From: Saliniradius amylolyticus
GTDB taxonomy: Bacteria; Pseudomonadota; Gammaproteobacteria; Enterobacterales; Alteromonadaceae
NCBI RefSeq assembly: GCF_003143555.1
Contig: NZ_CP029347.1
Span: forward strand, 620,001-684,000
Length of the DNA stretch: 64,000 bases
Direction of reading: 5' to 3'
Positions 56,111 to 64,000 of this stretch are shown here, piece by piece (within the stretch, counting starts at the first letter, position 1; the number at the start of each line of letters is the position of its first letter). A program made the position numbers and the translations under genes. The notes beneath the pieces were generated by a model, which was not told the origin of the DNA, did not search any database, and worked only from the letters and a program-made list of their open reading frames with translations.

Positions 56111-57640
56111 ATGATGCGTAAAATAATTAACTACTTCAGTGTCGGAGCCTGGCTACTATGTGCCAGTGCCCTGGCTTCTGACTTCCAGGCTGGGCTGCAG
56201 GCAGAATTGGACAGCAGTTTTAAACGGTTGAAAGGGGTTCCGGGAGTGGCCATATCTGTGAATACGCCTGATCAGGGCAGTGTGTTCGCGAGTATCGGCA
56301 CAGGTAATACTCAAACTGGCCAGTCGGTGCAACCAAACATGCGATTCAGGGTCGCCAGCATTAGCAAGTTTTACACTGCCGCCCTAGTGATGGAGCTTCA
56401 GGAGCAGGGCTTATTGAATGTTGATGATCTTGTGGCTCAACACCTTGTCGTGCCGGGACTGCCCAACGGTGATGTGATGACGATCCGCCAACTGATGGAT
56501 CACTCTGCAGGCGTTTATGACCACATCAATGGTACCAATGACTTTTGGTCTATCGCTCTCGACGATCCTTACAAACTCTGGTCCGGTGATGAGATCATGC
56601 AGTACGCTATCGACAATGGTCCGGTACATCAGCCGGGGTCGGCCTACAGCTACTCCAACACCGGCAGCTTTTTGCTAGGTTTAGTGGTGGAGTCAGTCAC
56701 AGGAATGCCGTTAAGCGATGCCCTGTCGTTTTATCTCTTTGAACCATTGCAGCTCACAAACAGCTTCTTGGATGACTGGTCCAATCCGAGTACGCCGATT
56801 AACGATCTGGCTGCAAATGATCGAGCTTACGAATTTCATAAGACCGGCATTATGGCGGCAGGCGCTGTAGTGGCAACGCCTGAGGATGTTGCGGCTATGG
56901 CCAGACAGGTTCTTGGTGGGCAATATCTTACCAGCAGCTCAGTAGAGCAAATGACCAGTCCTTCGGCCAATAACAGTGGCTACGGACTGAGTACCTATAT
57001 CTGGGATGCGGCGACCTATGGCTATCTTCATTATGGGCACACGGGAACGCTGTCTGGTTATAAAAGCATCGTGATGTATGTGCCTGACTTTGACGTGTCT
57101 ATTGCCATTCTGAGCAATGGTTACGCAAATAATGACAGCAGTTGGTACGACCTTATCGACAACGTGTTTTTTTATGTGACCGACTGGTATGCACAAAACG
57201 GAGGCAGCGGTTGCCAGGCTCCCCCGGTCAATGATCTGGTGCTGGACAACTCGCAAGCCACTCTTAGCGGTAACTGGCAGTCCGACAGTCGCGGGAACAA
57301 ACACTATGGCAGTAACTACCTGCTCGACGAACAGCCTTCTGTGGGTACAGAGAGTGCGCGCTATGATTTCACGGGGCTGGCTGCGGGAACATGGCAACTG
57401 TCGGCGTATTACCCCGCCAACCGTAATTATGCCTCTAATGTTTCTCTGACGGTCGATGATGGCGCTGCCTCTCAGGTACTGACTCTGGATCAAACCAGTA
57501 ATGGTAGCCAGTGGAATCCAGTGGGCACCTATGCCGTTGCACAGGGAGCGACTCTGAGCGCTACCATTGAAAGCAGTGGCGCCAATGGCAGCGTGGTTGC
57601 TGATGCAATGCGCTTACAGTTTGTGGACTGCTTACCTTAA
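56111..57640 (+). CDS. Secreted serine hydrolase with golvesin-like C-terminal domain
   Basis: The 509-residue protein has a signal peptide (about 1-23, ending ALAS) and a beta-lactamase/DD-peptidase domain. The catalytic triad elements are SISK (Ser83, Lys86), YSN (181-183) and HTG (309-311), as in class C-like hydrolases, D-aminopeptidases and esterases. After a Cys-containing linker, residues about 375-509 (VLDNSQATLSGNW, NYASNVSLTVDD, SVVADAMRLQFV) resemble the golvesin-type domain found on bacterial extracellular enzymes. It acts outside the cytoplasm on an unknown amide or ester. A second ATG follows the first. Two palindromes lie upstream. Confidence 0.82.
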   Translation: MMRKIINYFSVGAWLLCASALASDFQAGLQAELDSSFKRLKGVPGVAISVNTPDQGSVFASIGTGNTQTGQSVQPNMRFRVASISKFYTAALVMELQEQGLLNVDDLVAQHLVVPGLPNGDVMTIRQLMDHSAGVYDHINGTNDFWSIALDDPYKLWSGDEIMQYAIDNGPVHQPGSAYSYSNTGSFLLGLVVESVTGMPLSDALSFYLFEPLQLTNSFLDDWSNPSTPINDLAANDRAYEFHKTGIMAAGAVVATPEDVAAMARQVLGGQYLTSSSVEQMTSPSANNSGYGLSTYIWDAATYGYLHYGHTGTLSGYKSIVMYVPDFDVSIAILSNGYANNDSSWYDLIDNVFFYVTDWYAQNGGSGCQAPPVNDLVLDNSQATLSGNWQSDSRGNKHYGSNYLLDEQPSVGTESARYDFTGLAAGTWQLSAYYPANRNYASNVSLTVDDGAASQVLTLDQTSNGSQWNPVGTYAVAQGATLSATIESSGANGSVVADAMRLQFVDCLP

Positions 57641-57864
57641 AGCGATGTGGCAAGGATGCCTCTTCTCTGCACCGCCATTGTTGTCGCTCCGAGCGGTTGT
57701 TAATGCGTTTTGAGAGCAGGAGCGCGTGCTTATCTGTCTGATTCATCCCCTAATACGATTGCCCTCATCGCTTTAATCACTTTGAGCTTTTATCACCCGC
57801 CGACTAAATTGAAATGACTCAGTTAATCCAATAACCACTTTATGCTGTACCAAGCAGTACTTGA

Positions 57865-60075
<2,211 letters not shown>

Positions 60076-60099
60076 CCTTTAAGGTACTACTTGAACGAA

Positions 60100-60130
60100 A
60101 AAGCCCGGTAAGCTCTGCTTGCCGGGCTTT
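60100..60130 (+). terminator. Terminator of katG
   Basis: A 14-bp stem (AAAGCCCGGTAAGC against GCTTGCCGGGCTTT, with one T-G pair) and a three-base loop is followed by a pyrimidine-rich tail. It may also serve the convergent lipoprotein gene. Confidence 0.8.
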
Positions 60131-60148
60131 CTTCCTTGAGGGAGCGGG

Positions 60149-60712
60149 TTAATTCAGCTCGTTATCTTTCCAGAACTTGGTCCCTTTGATGGTGGCTTGT
60201 AAGGCCAGTCCGCTCTCGGTAAGGGTATAGACCGTGACATTGCCGTAATAGGCCTCGCCCTGTACTGAACCACCTTGCTCACCGGCTTTGGCGGCCGCGT
60301 CTGCATTACCGCCGAAGGTCCAGCCGCTTTCCACAAACTGATGCATGGCCTCCTTGGTATGAAAGACCATGACGATTCGGTAGTCCTTTACGCCCAGGCC
60401 CAGGCCCACGCCGCCTTCAGCCATCTTCATATAGGTATGCTGGCCGCTGGCCATGTTTTTTACCACTCCATAGCCCCCTCCGGCCGCCATAAAAAACAGA
60501 TTTACATTGGCGTTGGAAAAGACCGCGTAACCCGGTGCCGCGTTGAGCTGGGCTCGTGTTGAGGGCTTCTCGTTGAACAGACGTGTCAGAACGGTGTCCT
60601 TCATCACCAGCACCGCCTGACGCTTTTCGGCGACAGTGGCGCCCTGATTAGCGACACAGCCGCTGAGTAACACGGTGATTAGCACGGTGAAAAGAGGGAG
60701 CGATTTAAGCAT
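60149..60712 (-). CDS. YSC84-domain lipoprotein
   Basis: The 187-residue protein has a lipoprotein signal with lipobox LLSGC (Cys about 19) and a YSC84-type domain: LNAAPGYAVFSNANVNLFFMAAGGGYG, GVGLGLGVKDYRIVMVFHT, and NADAAAKAGEQGG. In eukaryotes the domain binds phosphoinositide lipids; the bacterial role is unknown, probably envelope lipid binding. The ATG at 60712 has GGAG seven bases upstream; 26 codons of frame before it are unsupported. Confidence 0.82.
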   Translation of the reverse strand: MLKSLPLFTVLITVLLSGCVANQGATVAEKRQAVLVMKDTVLTRLFNEKPSTRAQLNAAPGYAVFSNANVNLFFMAAGGGYGVVKNMASGQHTYMKMAEGGVGLGLGVKDYRIVMVFHTKEAMHQFVESGWTFGGNADAAAKAGEQGGSVQGEAYYGNVTVYTLTESGLALQATIKGTKFWKDNELN

Positions 60713-60850
60713 GATGGTCTCCTTAGTATTGGCTCCCCTCAGCATAGCCCAGAGGCCCAGAAAGGCGATCTTGGTCTGATGGCGGATCATACTGGATGGG
60801 AAACCGGGATTATGGAATTATGATTTTATTACCCACCAAACCTTAGCCCT

Positions 60851-61657
60851 ATGACTGAACGCGCTACCCTTGAGATTAATGAATACATCGCCACCGTCAC
60901 CCTGAACCGACCCGAGAAGCATAACGGACTGGACGAGGCCATGTTCCTGGCGCTGCTGGATATTGGTAAACAAATACGCCGTAACCGCTCGGTGCGTTGT
61001 GTGATCCTACGTGGCGCGGGGCCGTCATTTTGCGCCGGACTGGACTTCTCTGCGGTCGCAAAGAAACCATCCATGGTGGCGCGACTCTTTCTGAAGTTGC
61101 CCTGGTCCAAGGACAACCGGTTCCAGCGTGTGGCGCATGTCTGGCGCGACCTGCCTATGCCGGTGATTGCGGCTGTGCACGGTAACTGCTTTGGTGGCGG
61201 GATGCAGATCATCCTTGGGTGCGACTACCGCATTGCGACCCCGGATGCCCGGCTGTCAATTATGGAAATTAAGTGGGGCCTGGTGCCAGATATGAGCGGT
61301 ATGGTGACCCTCTCCCGTCTTACACGAGTGGATATTGCTCAGGAGCTGGCGATGACGGGGCGAATATTCTCAGGTGAAGAAGGCGCGGCTTACGGGCTTA
61401 TTAGTAAAATCAGTGAAGACCCGGTTGCAGAAGCGCGCAGACTGGCTCGCTGCCTGAGTGATAAGAGTCCCGACGCCATTGCGGCGACCAAGTATCTGTT
61501 TAAGAAAAGCTGGAAGAAAGACACACGCGCGGCGCTATTTTGGGAGCGAATGACTCAACTTCGGTTGTTGGGACGCAAGAACCAGCGTATCGCCATGCAT
61601 AATGGGCTTTCCAAAGGGGAACCCAAAAAAGTGTTTCATGACCGAAGTTGCTTTTAA
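60851..61657 (+). CDS. Enoyl-CoA hydratase/isomerase family protein
   Basis: The 268-residue crotonase-fold protein has VTLNRPEKHNGLDEAM, GAGPSFCAGLDFSA (first oxyanion strand), HGNCFGGGMQIILGCDYRIATPDARLSIMEIKWGLVPD (second oxyanion Gly and active-site region), and TGRIFSGEEGAAYGLI. The position equivalent to the catalytic Glu of hydratases reads MEIKWGLVPD, with the second acidic site being Asp, so isomerase or hydratase specificity is open. Its 3' end overlaps the next, convergent gene by four bases. No beta-oxidation partner adjoins it. Confidence 0.85.
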   Translation: MTERATLEINEYIATVTLNRPEKHNGLDEAMFLALLDIGKQIRRNRSVRCVILRGAGPSFCAGLDFSAVAKKPSMVARLFLKLPWSKDNRFQRVAHVWRDLPMPVIAAVHGNCFGGGMQIILGCDYRIATPDARLSIMEIKWGLVPDMSGMVTLSRLTRVDIAQELAMTGRIFSGEEGAAYGLISKISEDPVAEARRLARCLSDKSPDAIAATKYLFKKSWKKDTRAALFWERMTQLRLLGRKNQRIAMHNGLSKGEPKKVFHDRSCF

Positions 61658-62649
61658 TAATTGGTGGTGCAGGTGTCGACGTTATCAGGGGTGCAGTAAT
61701 GATAATCCAGGTAGTAATGGGATTGTGCGGGCTTTGCACCTTCGCTCAGATAACGGTGCATTAATTCGGTGCTAAGTCGCCCCATCTCGAATGGCCGTTG
61801 GCCAATATTGAGCGTCGAAAGTTCTTGTCGTAGCGCGTTAAGCTGAATCTCTTCGGTATCGGCAGAAATGATAACCGCTTGGTTTTTCTTTATGTCTGGT
61901 TTGAATACCGAGAGCGCCTGAGTGTATCTGGGGTTAAATTGAGCAAAGCCGGCGACGGCCAGGAATATTGGCCGAGGTTCGTAGCCCAGCATGGTTACCA
62001 TCTGCTCTACGGCATCGTAACGTTTGCCCATGTTGTAAAGCGGACAGCGAGGGTGCTCGATCCAGCCGCTATTGCCATTGAGCCGTTGTTCACTCTGGCC
62101 TGACAGTGCGTGACGAACACCGGCGATCCGAGCGTTGAGATTTGGTGTGGTGCGATGGCCGGATTGTAGACAGATGGACTGCGGTTGTCGTTTTTTGTAT
62201 TTCTTGGCGGCGTTTCCTAGAGCCTGCCCAAAGTCGAAGTTGTCGGTCCCCACATAGGCCATTCGGTAGTTTCGGTGCTGTGGCAGCAGGTCTGAATCGA
62301 AGGTGATAACCGGAACGTTCTGACGGGCATACTGTTCTAAAACCCCTTCAACCAGGTAAGCCGAGTCGGTGACTGAGACTAACAGTGCATCGATGTCTTG
62401 TTTTAAGAGGTCTTCAAGCACCAACACCTGAGTGCGTACGTCTTGGTAATCGGCCGCCCCGTCATACAAACAATGGATTTCAGGGTGAGATTTTGCGTAG
62501 TGCAGACAGCCCTTATAGGACTGTTGGTAAAAGCTGTCATTTTTCGTTTTGCCCACAACGGCAATCCGATAGCCGGACTCGGCAACGGCGTTGTTGGTGA
62601 TAAACATCACCAACATGAGGCTCAGTAAACGAAAAAAAGCACAACCCAT
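61654..62649 (-). CDS. Periplasmic sugar-binding-like protein
   Basis: The 331-residue protein has a signal peptide (about 1-23, ending AVA) and a LacI/ribose-binding type fold (Peripla_BP_4): YRIAVVGKTKNDSFYQQSYKGC, DIDALLVSVTDSAYLVEGVLEQYARQNVPVITFDSD, and VGTDNFDFGQALGNAAKKY. Several cysteines near the C-terminus (CTPDNVDTCTTNY) could form a disulfide. It resembles the TorT group that feeds periplasmic sensors. No transporter or sensor gene adjoins it. The neighbouring minus-strand gene upstream encodes a small STAS-like protein. Confidence 0.8.
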   Translation of the reverse strand: MGCAFFRLLSLMLVMFITNNAVAESGYRIAVVGKTKNDSFYQQSYKGCLHYAKSHPEIHCLYDGAADYQDVRTQVLVLEDLLKQDIDALLVSVTDSAYLVEGVLEQYARQNVPVITFDSDLLPQHRNYRMAYVGTDNFDFGQALGNAAKKYKKRQPQSICLQSGHRTTPNLNARIAGVRHALSGQSEQRLNGNSGWIEHPRCPLYNMGKRYDAVEQMVTMLGYEPRPIFLAVAGFAQFNPRYTQALSVFKPDIKKNQAVIISADTEEIQLNALRQELSTLNIGQRPFEMGRLSTELMHRYLSEGAKPAQSHYYLDYHYCTPDNVDTCTTNY

Positions 62650-62724
62650 GGTCAGTAAATTGAACGATAATTATTTGATTATTAAGCTTTAATCAGTCTA
62701 CCTAAGCACTGGAATAACACAACA

Positions 62725-63123
62725 CTAATCTGTGCCTCTCATATTCAGCCAGGCGATGGCCTCTTCCGGTTCTGTAAAACTCTTTATCCTTAGCTGGTTT
62801 CGAGCGGCGAAGGTTTCGATTAAATCATTACGAAAGTCCGACAAGTTGATCACTCTTGCCAGACTCACCTGCTTAAACAGCTCGGCCAGTTTTCCTGTAA
62901 TTTCAAGCACTTTGTCCGGTGAATAATTGAGCTGCAGTGCTGTAGCGTTCAGTAACACCTTCTCGAGCTGAAGCGAGGCAAGCTGTTGGCCGACGTCGTC
63001 ATACATGGCGATAACCTGCTCGGGCGATGCGTCGCCGCTGGCCACGATCATCAAGACAGCGTTTTCTTCATCAATTTGAGTATGAAACGAAAATGGCAGA
63101 CTCACAGTAGTAAACTCCGACAA
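62725..63123 (-). CDS. Small SpoIIAA/STAS-like protein
   Basis: The 132-residue soluble protein has an alternating strand-helix pattern (VLMIVASGDASPEQVIAMYDDV, KVLLNATALQLNYSPDKVLEI, LARVINLSDFRNDLIETFAARNQLRIKSFTEPEEAIAWL) like SpoIIAA/STAS-type proteins. No phosphorylatable Ser motif can be assigned, so this is a fold-level guess. It is upstream of and in the same direction as the periplasmic binding protein gene, 75 bases away. Confidence 0.6.
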   Translation of the reverse strand: MSEFTTVSLPFSFHTQIDEENAVLMIVASGDASPEQVIAMYDDVGQQLASLQLEKVLLNATALQLNYSPDKVLEITGKLAELFKQVSLARVINLSDFRNDLIETFAARNQLRIKSFTEPEEAIAWLNMRGTD

Positions 63124-63258
63124 CAGTGCATTACAGATGTTGTTCTCTCTACGAGTCGAACCACAAGAAAGCTCGATTCATACTGTTATGGCTTGATACC
63201 TCAGTATAGCATTCCATACTGGGGGCGGGGCGTTCAAACACACCAAGGACTTAACACG

Positions 63259-64000
63259 ATGAAAACCGGTCTTTTTACGACACTATTGATGGTATTGGCG
63301 GCGTTATATTCGCTGAGCAGTTTGGCGGCAGAGTCGACGCTATCCGTATCCGTCCAAATTCATGATGAGGCTTTCACCCAGCAGTGGGGACAATTGAAAG
63401 AAGCGCGTATTCTCGGGCGAGGTTATCAATGGACTGAGGGACCGCTTTGGGATGAAAAGACTCAGACACTCTATTTTAATGATGTGGCGGCCAGTAAGCT
63501 CTATAGTTGGCAGCAGAAATCTGGAGTAACCGAGGTATTATCGCCCTCGGGAGTTGCCCGGGGAACAGAAGGGATCGCCGATAGTGGCATCGGGGGCTTG
63601 CACCGATACAAACATGGTACGTTTGTGGCGACGGTGGCGGGGCGCCGGGCAGTCGAGGTGTTGACGCCGGGGAGTTGGGAGCGCCGAACGCTTGTGGATG
63701 AAGTGGATGGCCAACGACTAAACAGTCCGAACGATATTGTGGTGAGTCGGTCGGGAGGCGTGCTGTTCACCGACCCTCCGTATGGGCTAAAGGAACGCGA
63801 CCAGTCTTCTTTAAAGGAAATGGCTGTTAACGGGGTATGGCACTGGCGACCCGGTCAGGCCGTTAGGTTGATTGATGACTCTCTCACTCGCCCCAACGGG
63901 ATTGCCTTGTCCAACGATGAACAGACCTTGTATGTTTCTGTCTCTGACCCGGAAAACGCGGTAGTGATGCGCTATCAGCGTAATGCCCAGGGAGAGTTCG
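63259..64000 (+). CDS. SMP-30/gluconolactonase family protein, partial
   Basis: The gene runs off the window after 247 residues. It has a signal peptide (about 1-23, ending LAA) and the SMP-30/gluconolaconase-like beta-propeller pattern: TEGPLWDEKTQTLYFNDVAASKLYSW, NSPNDIVVSRSGGVLFTDPPYG, and RPNGIALSNDEQTLYVSVS. Acidic and Asn residues at these sites bind calcium and the lactone in the family. It is exported, so it would hydrolyse a periplasmic lactone. AAGGA lies nine bases before the ATG. Confidence 0.88.
   Translation, partial: MKTGLFTTLLMVLAALYSLSSLAAESTLSVSVQIHDEAFTQQWGQLKEARILGRGYQWTEGPLWDEKTQTLYFNDVAASKLYSWQQKSGVTEVLSPSGVARGTEGIADSGIGGLHRYKHGTFVATVAGRRAVEVLTPGSWERRTLVDEVDGQRLNSPNDIVVSRSGGVLFTDPPYGLKERDQSSLKEMAVNGVWHWRPGQAVRLIDDSLTRPNGIALSNDEQTLYVSVSDPENAVVMRYQRNAQGEF

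Overview
The window looks like chromosomal DNA of a marine gammaproteobacterium of the Alteromonadales (Alteromonas, Bowmanella or Lacimicrobium-like). This is inferred from close protein resemblance to E. coli orthologues (PhoB, PhoR, Epd, SerA, GcvTHP), from conserved gammaproteobacterial gene order (loiP-metK-tkt-epd-pgk-aldolase; serA-rpiA-ygfA-6S RNA-ygfB-pepP-ubiH-ubiI; gcvTHP), and from the mix of TonB receptors, diguanylate cyclases and a TPR-sulfotransferase. No exact species can be named. I saw no rRNA, tRNA, CRISPR array, intact transposase or prophage.

Layout: 1-1.6 kb, the 5' part of a sensor kinase gene. 1.8-5.6 kb, a coupled phosphate-sensing operon phoB-phoR-pstS-like-prolyl hydroxylase-like behind a Pho box. 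5.6-9.9 kb, two TCA enzymes (fumC, acnA). 10-15.6 kb, a MarR regulator, a TonB-dependent receptor and a TPR-sulfotransferase. 15.7-23.6 kb, loiP, metK, tkt, epd, pgk and a class I aldolase. 23.8-27.6 kb, a DUF481 outer-membrane protein and a coupled cupredoxin-like / GGDEF-EAL pair. 27.7-35.2 kb, serA-rpiA-ygfA and the 6S RNA gene on the minus strand, diverging from ygfB-pepP-ubiH-ubiI. 35.3-42.1 kb, accessory genes including a putative methionine transporter (metT), pirin, a 7TM-DISM diguanylate cyclase and a LysR regulator. 42.2-46.7 kb, gcvT-gcvH-gcvP. 46.75-51 kb, a composite accessory island. 51.2-64 kb, a GCS2/aspartoacylase pair, metY, a YcxB-like protein, a serine hydrolase, katG, a YSC84 lipoprotein, a crotonase, a periplasmic binding protein, a STAS-like protein and a partial SMP-30 gene.

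One theme is one-carbon and methionine metabolism. Tandem MetJ-type boxes lie upstream of metK, serA and the NhaC-family gene called metT here. With gcvTHP and metY this links serine/glycine one-carbon supply, methionine uptake and SAM synthesis. A terminator-like hairpin with a possible competing structure separates gcvH from gcvP. zapA is missing from its usual place beside 6S RNA.

The best candidate for something undescribed is the island after gcvP. It holds an A/T-rich single KAP-type P-loop NTPase gene bracketed by perfect 15-bp inverted repeats, then a four-gene overlapping membrane cassette (DUF4177, YidD-like, TM2, M48 protease) bracketed by direct repeats that each carry the 3' end of a HipB/XRE-like gene. 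Functions for these are inference only.
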